NCBI GenBank assembly: GCA_945957605.1 | Contig: CAMFLR010000004.1 | Coordinates: 585,418 to 649,417, forward strand | DNA: 64,000 nucleotides | Direction: 5' to 3' | Source of the DNA: an uncultured Isosphaeraceae bacterium | GTDB lineage: Bacteria; Planctomycetota; Planctomycetia; Isosphaerales; Isosphaeraceae | Shown here: positions 17,753 through 26,969 of the stretch, one piece after another | How positions within the stretch are numbered: the stretch's first letter is position 1 | Layout of the letters: each line of letters opens with the position of its first letter | Program-made: the position numbers and the translations under genes | Notes under the pieces: model-generated | What the model was told of the DNA's origin: nothing | The model's database searches: none | What the model saw: only the letters and a program-made list of their open reading frames with translations

Positions 17753-18873
17753 AGCGATGTGCCACTCGATGAAACGGGTCGAGAATAGAACGGTAGTTTG
17801 ACGACGCGGGCCGGTTCGCGATGCCCGCGAACGTCGATTGTCAGTTCAGTGCCAATCGCGCTCGATGCGCGGTCGATAATCGCCATCGCCAGGCTCTTGC
17901 CCAGAGTCGGCGAATATGTTCCCGAGGTGACGGTGCCAATCGGCGAATCGCCGGCGAGCACCTCAGCGCCTTGTCGTGCGATGCGTTTGCCTTCGAGTTC
18001 CAGGCCAACGCGTTGCCGAAGCGAATTCGCCTTGAATTGAACGAGCGCGTCGCGGCCGACGAAATCACCCTTTTTCAGCTTCACCGCCCAGCCGACGCCC
18101 GACGCGTATGGGTCGGTTGTGGAGTCGAGCTCGTGGCCGTAAAGCGGCATCGCAGCTTCGAATCGCAACGTATCACGTGCACCGAGACCGCATGGCTCGA
18201 TTCCTTCGGACTGGCCGGCGTTCATCAACGCCTCCCAGATGAAGACGGCCATTTCCTCGGCAAAACTGATCTCGAATCCGTCCTCGCCGGTGTAGCCTGT
18301 GCGGCTGATCGTGCACTTGGCCTTGAGGACGTTGCCCGTGGTGACGTGGTAATAACCGATGTTCGCGAGCGGCACGTCGCACAGCGATTGCAGCACCTTC
18401 TCGGCCTTCGGGCCTTGAATGGCGATCATCGTCGTCGCGAGCGTCCAGTCGAGAAGCTGCGTCGCTCCGCCCGCCGGGGCATGGGCTTTGAGTTGGTCGA
18501 GTACGGCCAGCCGATTCGACGCATTGCACACGATCGAGTAATCGCCGTCGCCGCCGCGATAAACGAGAATGTCGTCGATCAAGCCGCCCGAGGCATTCGC
18601 CACCAGGCTGTACTGAATCTTGCCCGGTTCGAGTGCAGCGACGTCGTTCGTCGTGACCCGTTGGAGCCAGGGAAGCACGTCCGGGCCGGAAAAGACGATC
18701 CGTCCCATATGGCTGATGTCGAACAGCCCGACGCGATTGCGAACGGTTTCGTGCTCCTGCACGATGGTCGAATATTGCACGGGCATCGACCACCCGCCAA
18801 ATTCGACAATTCGCCCCTGGTGCGACGAATGCCATGAATGGAGTGCGGTCTTAAGGGGCGCAGACGACGACAT
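17749..18873 (-). CDS. gcvT: Aminomethyltransferase (glycine cleavage T protein)
   Basis: A 374-residue enzyme that transfers the methylene from aminomethyl-GcvH to tetrahydrofolate and releases ammonia. It has the GGWSMPVQYSTIVQEHE start, VGLFDISHMGRI, LQRVTTNDVA, QYSLVANASGGLIDDILVYR, SRTGYTGEDGFEISF and the C-terminal GTVTSGTYSPTLGKSLAMA. It is the first gene of the gcv cluster. Its upstream region (18874-19255) shows no recognisable glycine riboswitch. No dihydrolipoamide dehydrogenase gene is in the window. Confidence 0.96.
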   Translation of the reverse strand: MSSSAPLKTALHSWHSSHQGRIVEFGGWSMPVQYSTIVQEHETVRNRVGLFDISHMGRIVFSGPDVLPWLQRVTTNDVAALEPGKIQYSLVANASGGLIDDILVYRGGDGDYSIVCNASNRLAVLDQLKAHAPAGGATQLLDWTLATTMIAIQGPKAEKVLQSLCDVPLANIGYYHVTTGNVLKAKCTISRTGYTGEDGFEISFAEEMAVFIWEALMNAGQSEGIEPCGLGARDTLRFEAAMPLYGHELDSTTDPYASGVGWAVKLKKGDFVGRDALVQFKANSLRQRVGLELEGKRIARQGAEVLAGDSPIGTVTSGTYSPTLGKSLAMAIIDRASSAIGTELTIDVRGHREPARVVKLPFYSRPVSSSGTSL

Positions 18874-19255
18874 TTCAATGATCTCTGGGGCTCGTAATCG
18901 GCCAGATCGAACCGATTGTAGTCACCTCCCCACCCGTTCGACAACCACCGCGACACAAAGTTGCCCATAACGCAGAGTTGCGCATTTGTTTGATCGTCGC
19001 ATTTTGCTGAGACTGCTAGCAAGCGTCGCCCAGAAAACCGGCACGAGTCACGTTTTTATCAGCCGATGCCGATCCTATTCGGCATAATTGTTGGAATTGG
19101 CACGGGGATCGCTCAACTGCAACCGGTCACGTAACGGTAACGCGTGCACAATTGCCGCGTATGTGTTACGCTGATGGTGTTTAAGTCGACTTCTCGCGTG
19201 GCATTGCTGCGCATTTTGAATTCATTCGCGGAGACGAGGCCGAACGTCGCCTGCC
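18874..19255. other. Divergent intergenic region, gcvT / CNNM gene
   Basis: This 382-nt stretch separates two divergent genes and should hold both promoters. I looked for the glycine riboswitch core in the gcvT leader and did not see one. No open frame of convincing codon use and no strong hairpin was seen. Confidence 0.5.
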
Positions 19256-20584
19256 ATGGAAATCGCTGAGTTAGCCATCATCGCCGGGCTGATTTTCATC
19301 AACGGCTTCTTCGTCGCTGCCGAATTTGCGCTCGTCAAAGTGCGCACCAGCCAGATCGACCAGCTCGCCGAACAAGGAAACTGGGCTGCGAAGCTCACGA
19401 GCCGCGCACTCGACCGGCTCGACTCCTACCTTTCAGCGAGCCAGCTCGGGATCACCGTCGCCAGCCTCGCACTCGGGCAGGCGATCGAGAAAATGGTCCA
19501 TCCAATTGGCAGCGCACTCGAATCAATCGGCCTTAAGGGTCTTGCGCCGCTGCTCGCGCTTTCGTTCGTCACGTTCCTCCACATGGCACTCGGCGAGCAA
19601 GCGCCCAAGAGCATGGCGATTCGCTCGGCCAAAACAGTCGCGCTCTGGACTGCGCCGATCCTGATCGCGTTCTACTACATCTTCTTTCCGATCATCTGGC
19701 TGCTCAATGCGGCGAGTAATTTGACGCTCTGGTGCCTCGGCCTTGGTGGCGGCAAATCGAGCCATCAGGAAGTGGCGCATACCGAAGAAGAGTTGCGGCA
19801 TATCGTCGCCGAGAGTGCAGGCGGTGGGCATCTCTCGCGCCGCGAGCGCGTGATGATCGAAAACGTGCTCAACCTCGAAGATAAAATCGCCCGGCGCGTC
19901 ATGGTCCCGCGGCCCGATGTCGTTTATCTCTCGCTTTCACGGTCGCTCGAAGACAATCTTCGAACTGTTCGTCAGGCCGGCCACACGCGTTTCCCGCTCT
20001 GTGAAGACGATCTGACGACGACCATCGGCATGATCCACGTGAAGGATCTCATCCGCACGATGGCCGGAAATAACGCCCGGCCTGATCTACGCAAAATCGC
20101 GCGAAAAATCTCGTTCCTTCCCGAGACGCTTCGTCTCGACCACCTTCTCGTCGAGTTCCAGCGCGACCGCGTTCACCTTGCCATGCTCCTCGACGAATAC
20201 GGCAGCGTCGTCGGCATGGTTACAATGGAAAACGTGCTCGAAGAGCTCGTCGGCCCGATTCAAGACGAGTTCGACCGGGAAACCCCGCGCATCACCGATC
20301 TGGGCGGTCAGGTTTTTGAAGTCGATGCCGCCTGCCCGCTCGACGAGCTTTCCGAAGCCTGCGGCGTGCCGATTCCGGAAACCGAAGCCGAAACCGCCGG
20401 TGGACTCGTAACCGACCTCCTTGGCCGGATGGCGCGACAGGGCGACACCGTCCGAATCGACGGCCATATTCTCACTGTTGTGCAGGCCGATCCGACTCGC
20501 GTTCGGCGAATTCGCGTCGAGCCCGCGCCAGAAGAGACGGTTCCCAACCGCGTCGGCACGAATACCAGTCGCGCTGGCGAGTAA
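19256..20584 (+). CDS. CNNM/CorC-family membrane protein (DUF21-CBS-CorC)
   Basis: A 442-residue protein of the hemolysin-C/CNNM family. The N-terminal DUF21 domain (about 1-180) has four hydrophobic segments, including FINGFFVAAEFALVKVR and LALSFVTFLHMALGEQAPKS. A CBS pair follows (RRVMVPRPDVVYLSLSRSLE and IGMIHVKDLIR). The C-terminal CorC_HlyC domain ends near VRRIRVEP. Relatives are linked to magnesium and cobalt efflux or membrane ion homeostasis; the substrate here is not shown. No partner gene overlaps it. Confidence 0.92.
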   Translation: MEIAELAIIAGLIFINGFFVAAEFALVKVRTSQIDQLAEQGNWAAKLTSRALDRLDSYLSASQLGITVASLALGQAIEKMVHPIGSALESIGLKGLAPLLALSFVTFLHMALGEQAPKSMAIRSAKTVALWTAPILIAFYYIFFPIIWLLNAASNLTLWCLGLGGGKSSHQEVAHTEEELRHIVAESAGGGHLSRRERVMIENVLNLEDKIARRVMVPRPDVVYLSLSRSLEDNLRTVRQAGHTRFPLCEDDLTTTIGMIHVKDLIRTMAGNNARPDLRKIARKISFLPETLRLDHLLVEFQRDRVHLAMLLDEYGSVVGMVTMENVLEELVGPIQDEFDRETPRITDLGGQVFEVDAACPLDELSEACGVPIPETEAETAGGLVTDLLGRMARQGDTVRIDGHILTVVQADPTRVRRIRVEPAPEETVPNRVGTNTSRAGE

Positions 20585-20702
20585 GTTGGATTAACCACGC
20601 CTCGTCTCTATAATTGCACCAGGGTCGCGAACCGCTCGGCGCAAGTGTATCGGCCAGGCGATGTTCCTGCCCCCGGCCCGCCTACGGAGAGAGCGCCCTC
20701 AC

Positions 20703-20987
20703 ATGGATCATCAAGCCTCAATCGACTTGCTCGAGTCGACTCACTCATTCCCCGGCGTTGTGCCGATCAAGGCGATTGGTTCCAACGAAAACGATTTTGC
20801 ATCGCGCGTGATCGCCGCAGCCGCCGAGGAACTCGCATCGCCAGGCGAGATCGAAAGCCAGGTCCGCGCCACTCCGGGCGGGCGGCATGTCTCGGTGACG
20901 TTGCACGTCTCGGTTCAAACGCCGCAGCAGGTTCTTGCAATCTACGCGCGGATTCGCGAGGTTGAAGGGTTAACCTTGCTTTTCTAA
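20703..20987 (+). CDS. DUF493 (YbeD-like) family protein
   Basis: A 94-residue soluble protein from ATG 20703 (MDHQASIDLLESTHSFPG); an in-frame upstream start at 20661 adds an implausible Arg/Pro-rich leader. It matches YbeD/DUF493: FPGVVPIKAIG, then a central helix, TPGGRHVSVTLHVSVQTPQQVLAIYARI and the hydrophobic end VEGLTLLF. The fold resembles an ACT-like regulatory domain. The function of the family is not settled. GGAG lies upstream of the start. It is 80 nt ahead of the phosphatase fusion gene. Confidence 0.85.
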   Translation: MDHQASIDLLESTHSFPGVVPIKAIGSNENDFASRVIAAAAEELASPGEIESQVRATPGGRHVSVTLHVSVQTPQQVLAIYARIREVEGLTLLF

Positions 20988-21067
20988 ACTCATGCGATCG
21001 GCCAAAGGCGTTAATCGTCAAACTCCCCCCGATCGCGCGGCGAGCCACGCGTTTCCGAGAGCCTTCC

Positions 21068-22216
21068 ATGCCTGAAACCCGTCCTCGTCCCGAGCGGATC
21101 GATCTCTCCCAGGCGGACGATATTCGCGACGTTGTCCATCGTGCTGTTGCATGCCTGGCGACTGGCGGAATCGCGGCGTTGCCGACCGAAACTGGCTTCG
21201 CGATCGCCGCATCGGCGCTTCATCCCGAAGCGGTCTCTCGCCTGATTGCTGCTGCGCGGGCCGTCGCTCCGCATCCCGACACTCCGCATCGTTCCGTCCT
21301 GCTCCTGCGCGGCGAGACCGAGGCCGTCGACTGGGCACCGGGACTCTCGCAGCTTGCCGGTCGCTTCGTCCAACGCGCCTGGCCTGGACCAATCGCGCTG
21401 GCACTGCCCGTCGGCAAGAACGCCGGCCTCGCGACACAACTTGCCGAGCCGGTTCGCAATGCGCTAATTGCTAACGATTCGATCGCACTTCGAGTTCCAG
21501 CGAACGGCCTTCTCCGCGAAATCATGCGGCTGACGCCAGGACCACTCATCGCGATCGACCTTACCGACGCCGCGAAAGCTGCCGGCGGCTACGAGCGGCT
21601 CGCATCCGAGGAAGCGGCGATCGACCTGATCGTCGATCAGGGGCACACGCGCGACGACCAACCCGCGACGATCGTTGAAGTGCGCGACAACGCCTGGCAG
21701 ATCGTCGCCCCAGGCGCGGCAAGCCGAGGTGATATCGCCTCGATGGCCGGAAACCTCTGGCTCTTCATCTGCACAGGAAACACCTGCCGCAGCCCGATGG
21801 CCGAGGCGCTTTGCAAGGTGACGCTCGCCAAACGGCTCGGTTGCACCATCGACGAACTGGCCGAACGTGGCTACGTCATCATGTCGGCTGGTGTTTATGC
21901 TTCTGAAGGAATGCCGGCGGCGACTCATGCGGTCGACGTCGTGTCGATGCGTGGCGGATCGCTCAAACGGCACTCAAGCCGTCGAGTAAATGAAGCATTA
22001 GTTCAGCGCGCCGACCGGATTTTCGCGATGGCCGGCGAGCATTTGGAAGTCTTGCTCGACTACGCCCCCGAAGTCGCCGATCGCGCGCGGCTCTTGCATC
22101 CGCAAGGGCTCGACATCGCCGACCCCATTGGCTCCGACCGGGCGAATTACCAGGCCACAGCGCGTGAGATCGAAGAGGCGATCGCCGCCTTTCTCGACCG
22201 CCTCGGCATCAAATAA
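21068..22216 (+). CDS. YrdC/Sua5-like domain fused to low-molecular-weight tyrosine phosphatase
   Basis: A 382-residue two-domain protein. Residues about 15-215 are YrdC/Sua5-like (AALPTETGFAIAAS, RAWPGPIALALP, SIALRVPANGLLREI). The lysine-rich nucleotide motif of true TsaC (KxRP) is not evident; ARAVAPHPDTPHRS stands there. Residues about 230-382 are a low-molecular-weight phosphatase with P-loop C235-TGNTC-R241-S, SAGVYASEGMPA and the general-acid motif DPIG. In Firmicutes the separate genes ywlC and ywlE are close neighbours, so fusion fits a conserved association. The 3' end overlaps the convergent protease gene by 8 nt. Confidence 0.88.
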   Translation: MPETRPRPERIDLSQADDIRDVVHRAVACLATGGIAALPTETGFAIAASALHPEAVSRLIAAARAVAPHPDTPHRSVLLLRGETEAVDWAPGLSQLAGRFVQRAWPGPIALALPVGKNAGLATQLAEPVRNALIANDSIALRVPANGLLREIMRLTPGPLIAIDLTDAAKAAGGYERLASEEAAIDLIVDQGHTRDDQPATIVEVRDNAWQIVAPGAASRGDIASMAGNLWLFICTGNTCRSPMAEALCKVTLAKRLGCTIDELAERGYVIMSAGVYASEGMPAATHAVDVVSMRGGSLKRHSSRRVNEALVQRADRIFAMAGEHLEVLLDYAPEVADRARLLHPQGLDIADPIGSDRANYQATAREIEEAIAAFLDRLGIK

Positions 22217-23225
22217 CCGACAGCCGCCGTCGGGCAACGATCAGTGCAATTCCAGCGAAAAGCAGCCCAGAACCGCCAGGTTCGGGGACCGTCGTAATCG
22301 CGTCGATGAACGCGGTTTTCGAGGAGACGCGCGTCGCGTAGAAACTCTGGCCGACCGGGTTCGGCAGCGCCGGATTGTTGTAAACATAGGAATCCGCGCT
22401 GCCATAATAGAAGCCGCGGGTGTCGAACATCGCGCCAATGAACGTGTTCGTAAACGATGAGTCGAGCGAGTAGGGGCCGTCGACACCATAGTTCACTCCC
22501 GCGAGTTTCCAGATACCATCGGTATCCTTGATGAAAACTCCACCGCCCGAATCCCCGACGGAAAGCGTGCTCGAAGGCTGACCGAGGATCGACGCGGCGG
22601 CGGTAAACGTGCCGCTCAGGAAGTCGCCATTCGGGCCGCCCGAAAACGACTCGATTCCCGATACCTGACTCGCGCCCCAGCTCAAATGACCTGTCGGCCC
22701 GCCGGCCCAGGCATATCCTTCGTTGCCTAGCGGCCCAACAATCGCATCGCCGCGCATCGTCCCCGCGCCAAAAACCGCAATCACTTTTCCGCCACTGCTC
22801 AGTTCGTCGCCGTTGCGGTAGAGCTGAGCGTAACTCGTAAAAGCCTGGGCGACCTGAACCAGCGCAAGATCGCTGCCTGCTGGGTCGTTGTAAATCGCGG
22901 TGACGGTGTAACTCGCACCGTTCTGCACGAATGAGTCACCCAGGTTTCCGCCCAGATGTTTTGCCGTGAGAAAGAAATGCGGTGCGATCGCGGTCCCCGC
23001 GCCAACTTGCCACGTACCTTCGTACTGCCATCCGCTGTCTTGAAAGGAACCGTTCGGGGCCGACTGATTCTGGCCCTCGGAACCGCCAAAAACGATAACA
23101 GCGTTCGCGGGCGAGACAACGATCAATCCAATACAAATCGGCAAAGAGAAAACGAGCATTCTCCGAACCGAGGCAAACAACGCGACTTTCATTCGCGCCG
23201 ACGTCGATTTGGGACTTTCGATCAC
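22209..23225 (-). CDS. PEP-CTERM trypsin-like serine protease
   Basis: A 338-residue exported protein (307 from ATG 23192). The signal peptide runs through RRMLVFSLPICIGLIVVSPANA. A chymotrypsin-fold triad is readable: H90 in FFLTAKHLGG, D119 in AGSDLALVQV and S226 in SVGDSGGGVF. A PEP-CTERM sorting tail closes it (VPEPGGSGLLFAG, hydrophobic, ARRR), normally processed by an exosortase that attaches or releases the protein at the surface. The longer start is a GTG whose GTGA overlaps the stop of the giant kinase gene upstream, so translation is coupled. The target protein is unknown. Confidence 0.85.
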   Translation of the reverse strand: MIESPKSTSARMKVALFASVRRMLVFSLPICIGLIVVSPANAVIVFGGSEGQNQSAPNGSFQDSGWQYEGTWQVGAGTAIAPHFFLTAKHLGGNLGDSFVQNGASYTVTAIYNDPAGSDLALVQVAQAFTSYAQLYRNGDELSSGGKVIAVFGAGTMRGDAIVGPLGNEGYAWAGGPTGHLSWGASQVSGIESFSGGPNGDFLSGTFTAAASILGQPSSTLSVGDSGGGVFIKDTDGIWKLAGVNYGVDGPYSLDSSFTNTFIGAMFDTRGFYYGSADSYVYNNPALPNPVGQSFYATRVSSKTAFIDAITTVPEPGGSGLLFAGIALIVARRRLSVI

Positions 23226-26200
23226 GACAGCACCGCCTGACCACTTATGACTTCCGTGATCGTGTTCGTGTTCGGTTGGCTCGCACCATTCAACTCGCCG
23301 AGCGGATATCGCACAACATAGTCACGTTCAAGTCCAGGAACCGCGAGCGACGCGATTTCGCCTTCCAATCCTCTTGCCTGCACGATAGCTGCGACTGTCG
23401 GCTCATTGGCCAGCGCCGCGGTTAAAAGCACATCGCCAGGCTCACAATAACGTGGCAGAGTCGAAGCGATGCGCACCGTCGTCCCGAAATAATCGAGATG
23501 ATCGTTAAGCGTCGCGACCATCGCCGAACCGCGATGTACGCCAACTCGCAACCTGAGATGCTTACCCGCCGAGTCGTGCAAGTTCGCAATCGCCGGCGGA
23601 ATGGCGAGCGCAGCCTGCACGGCTCCTACTGGGTCCGTGAAGGCCGCAAAAATCCCTTCGTCGACAGTCTTGATCAGCGCGCCGCCTTCGCGACGAATGA
23701 TCGAATCAACGGCGCGGAAATATTCATGGATGAGCGCAAATGCCTTGGCATCGCCCAGGTCGGCGTAGAGTTGTTCGGCGCCGTCAAGCTGTGTGACCAG
23801 AAACGTCGCCGTCGCCAGATTGACGAGTTGACCGGGCTCGAGCATTTCGCTTGGGAAAAGCTCGCGGAAAAGAGCAAGCGTTGAGGCGCGTCCCGCCGTG
23901 AGGGCATCCTCGCGCGCTGCTACGCGTTCGATCCGCACGACGACTTCGCGATCGAGATCGTTGCGCACGCTGAAGGCCTGCCCGCCGGTTCGAAGCGAGC
24001 GCGGTAGTTCATCGCCTGGCGGCCGGCTGAGCTTGAGATCCCAGCGATCGCTCGTCGCACGCGGTTCGACGCGGAAATCGACAGCGAAAGGCAACTGCGG
24101 ACCGCGGAAACGATATTGCCCTTCGGTTAGCTCAAGGTCGAACTCCACTCGTTCACCAGGCCCGACACGCGTTTGCGCAGCAACGTGCGGCGAATGAGCG
24201 GGACCGCCCACGCAATACACAGCGAGATCGGTGTGACGAATCGACGCATCGGCGCGGAAAATCAGCTCGACCGAATTCGCGAAATCAAGCTCGTAATCGC
24301 TCTGGCATGCCTGGCAATTGCCGTGTTCGCGCATGGCCCGCAATGTATCGAGCACTTGCGAAGGAATTCGGCAAATCGGGCAGAGTAAATCCCAGTGCAG
24401 GCTGAGCACCCCATCCTTCGCGCCAAGGAGACACATCGTCACGATCGCGTTCGGGTCGACCGTCAACCTCCGCGCCAGTGCCAGGGGGCGAATTCGCGCG
24501 ACCTCTTGCGAAGGGGCATGCGCGAGAAACTCTCCAAACTGTTCGACCGCGATCGGATCGAGCCCGCGCTGACTCATGCGATCGAGCCAAGCATCGAGCC
24601 GGGTTTGTTGCTCCTTTGGCAGTTCGGTGGCAACTTCAAATGGGTCGGTCGTCCCTTCGTTGCCGAGCTTGCCTGAAACCGCCATGTCGATTCGGTGATA
24701 AACCCCGGTCACCGTCTTCTTACCACGCAGGCCAACTTCAACCGCCGCAATCGTTCGCCCTAACATCCCTCGGGCCGAGATACGGACGCGATGATGCAGA
24801 GTCGTTCCACCGTTTGCCTTGGGCTCTAGCTCGACAATGCTCACAAACCAGCGAAATGGCCCTTCGGGATACTCGCGAACGACCCCGAACCGACGACCTT
24901 CGATCCACTCAAACGGATGCTCGCGCCAGGCAACGTTCATCCCCATCTTGCGGAATTCGCCGATCCGCTTGAGTCCGCCCTCGCCATCGGATTCGAGCTT
25001 GTATTCAACGGCAGGAATCCCGACCGCCTTGTTCAGCCGTTCTGTGTTGGAGACGTGCGGCCAGAGCTTGGCGGGGCTCGCTTCAAGATCGAACCGCCAG
25101 TCGAATTCGACGAGGTCTTTTTTGTCGCTCTCAGGCAGCTTCGGGTGAACGGCAATCCCCGTCGGCTCGCCGCGCAGAAGGCGCTCGATATCGACGAGCA
25201 TCGCGGCCGCATCGGCATATCGCTGACTCGGCAGCTTCGCGAGTGATTTGCTGATGAGTTGCGCCACACCGTCGCTCACTTGCGAGTTGAACGATTTCAA
25301 CTCCGGCGGCGGCTCGTTGCGGTGCATGGCAATCACGGCGAGCGGCGTCGGCCCGAGGAACGGCGGCCGCCCGGCCAGCAGGTGGAACAGCGTGGCGCCT
25401 AGCGAATAAACATCGCTTCGCGCGTCGATCGCGCCGCCCATGCATTGCTCGGGGCTCATGTAAAGTGGCGTGCCGAGTATCGTTCCCGCCTGAGTCATCA
25501 CCAGCGAATCATTCTCAATCACATGCCGTGCGAGCCCGAAGTCCGAGAGCTTTACCCGAGGCGCCTCTGCCGAATCTTCAGCCCCATTGCCAAGCATCAA
25601 GATATTTTCGGGCTTAACGTCACGGTGAACGATCATTCGCTCGTGGGCAATCGCCAGGGCGCGAGCAACCTCGGCGGCGATCGTCAGCGCGGCCGATTCG
25701 GAAAGCTTGCCGCGCTGCGAGACGTACTCGTGTGCGTTCACGCCACGCACGAATTCGATCGCGAGATAATGCAGCCCGTCGTCTTCATTCAACTCGAGAA
25801 AATTCGTAACGTGCGGGCTATTCACCTCGGCGAGCATCCGCGCTTCTTTCAAGAAACGCTTCAGCGACTCTGGCCGCGCGGCATAGTTCGGGCTTAGAAG
25901 TTTGATCGCGACTTCTCGGCCGTCGGCCATGTCAATCGCACGATAAACGGCTCCCATACCGCCCTGGCCAAGCTTCTCCGCCAGTTTGTACCGACCCAGG
26001 CGTTGGCGATGCTCGATTGGTTCATCGGAAATGGGCGGCAGTGCGGTGGTTCGCGGCGGAATGAGCGGAATGCCCGAAGGATCGGTTCGCGCCACCGCGT
26101 TGATATCCGCCGTTTCGCCGCTGACTTCCATCGCCTTCCAGACGTCGAGCGCCATGGCAACTTCGCGCGCGGATGGACGTTCGAGCGGGTCGAGCGCCAG

Positions 26201-26908
26201 CATGCGCTTGGCGAGATGGTCGAGCGACTTTTCGCCGATCTGAAATTCCTGTTCCCAGGGCAGGCTGCCGGTAACAAGCCAGATGAACACCACACCAAGC
26301 GCAAAAACATCGGCCGGCGGTTCGGCCACGTAGCCAGCCATGCACGCTTCGGGTGATCGGCATGCGGGAGTCAACTCGTTGAGTTCGAGAGTCGTATTGC
26401 CGACGTCGAGATGCGACCAATCAACCTTGGGACGCATCGAGTCAGGAAGAAGAACCGAGCTCGGGCTGAACGCCTCATGCACGATCCCGAGCTTGTGAGC
26501 CGCTGCCATTCCGCAGGCGAGTTCGCGGACGAGCGAAACGGCCTGCGACCGATCCCAGGCGCGGCCGTCGTGGCGGTCGGCCAGGGTAGGAGCCTCAGCC
26601 CACTCTAAAACGGCGTAAGGGCGGTCACCTTCGGGCGCGAAGTCGATCAACCTCACACCGACCGGATCTTCCAGAAGTGCGAGCGTTTTGAGTCGTTTCT
26701 CGACGGCACCCCAGCGATCGGGCCGAGCCTTGGCGGCGGCGAGCACGCGGATCTCGACACGTTCGCGCGTCGATTCAATGTCGCCCGAAAAGCAAACACC
26801 ATCGGTACCCGCGCCAAGCTGTGCGATTGCGCGATACCGGCCAAGGTTCATCATCGACGCGTTCCAGGGACAGTTAACGACCGCTCGTTTAACTGTATGA
26901 GACTCCAA
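23222..26908 (-). CDS. Pseudokinase-Ser/Thr kinase-SRPBCC-zinc ribbon-cyclase-like protein
   Basis: A 1228-residue protein; ATG at residue 19 or 20 (26854/26851, MNLGRYRAIAQLG) is the likelier start. Residues 24-255 are a kinase fold lacking the VAIK lysine, HRD (HEAFSPSS) and DFG. Residues 306-580 are an intact Hanks kinase: GQGGMGAV, K336, HRD 428-430, DFG 456-458, SPEQ. Residues about 600-745 look like SRPBCC (START-like). A zinc ribbon has C843/C846 and C865/C868, as in DUF5939. Residues 1032-1175 are class III cyclase-like, but the metal Asp positions read Q1040 and D1083-E1084, and the Asn/Arg pair reads R1146/T1150. No membrane segment is seen. It is coupled to the protease downstream. 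Confidence 0.85.
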   Translation of the reverse strand: MESHTVKRAVVNCPWNASMMNLGRYRAIAQLGAGTDGVCFSGDIESTRERVEIRVLAAAKARPDRWGAVEKRLKTLALLEDPVGVRLIDFAPEGDRPYAVLEWAEAPTLADRHDGRAWDRSQAVSLVRELACGMAAAHKLGIVHEAFSPSSVLLPDSMRPKVDWSHLDVGNTTLELNELTPACRSPEACMAGYVAEPPADVFALGVVFIWLVTGSLPWEQEFQIGEKSLDHLAKRMLALDPLERPSAREVAMALDVWKAMEVSGETADINAVARTDPSGIPLIPPRTTALPPISDEPIEHRQRLGRYKLAEKLGQGGMGAVYRAIDMADGREVAIKLLSPNYAARPESLKRFLKEARMLAEVNSPHVTNFLELNEDDGLHYLAIEFVRGVNAHEYVSQRGKLSESAALTIAAEVARALAIAHERMIVHRDVKPENILMLGNGAEDSAEAPRVKLSDFGLARHVIENDSLVMTQAGTILGTPLYMSPEQCMGGAIDARSDVYSLGATLFHLLAGRPPFLGPTPLAVIAMHRNEPPPELKSFNSQVSDGVAQLISKSLAKLPSQRYADAAAMLVDIERLLRGEPTGIAVHPKLPESDKKDLVEFDWRFDLEASPAKLWPHVSNTERLNKAVGIPAVEYKLESDGEGGLKRIGEFRKMGMNVAWREHPFEWIEGRRFGVVREYPEGPFRWFVSIVELEPKANGGTTLHHRVRISARGMLGRTIAAVEVGLRGKKTVTGVYHRIDMAVSGKLGNEGTTDPFEVATELPKEQQTRLDAWLDRMSQRGLDPIAVEQFGEFLAHAPSQEVARIRPLALARRLTVDPNAIVTMCLLGAKDGVLSLHWDLLCPICRIPSQVLDTLRAMREHGNCQACQSDYELDFANSVELIFRADASIRHTDLAVYCVGGPAHSPHVAAQTRVGPGERVEFDLELTEGQYRFRGPQLPFAVDFRVEPRATSDRWDLKLSRPPGDELPRSLRTGGQAFSVRNDLDREVVVRIERVAAREDALTAGRASTLALFRELFPSEMLEPGQLVNLATATFLVTQLDGAEQLYADLGDAKAFALIHEYFRAVDSIIRREGGALIKTVDEGIFAAFTDPVGAVQAALAIPPAIANLHDSAGKHLRLRVGVHRGSAMVATLNDHLDYFGTTVRIASTLPRYCEPGDVLLTAALANEPTVAAIVQARGLEGEIASLAVPGLERDYVVRYPLGELNGASQPNTNTITEVISGQAVLS

Positions 26909-26969
26909 ACGGCAGGTCGCCGCAATGATCTACCCTTGTGGACGCCTGTCGATTGAATGCAACGCGCGT

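Noticed and set aside
18874..19255. Possible glycine riboswitch before gcvT
   Set aside because: The expected conserved core was not found on the minus strand of this region.
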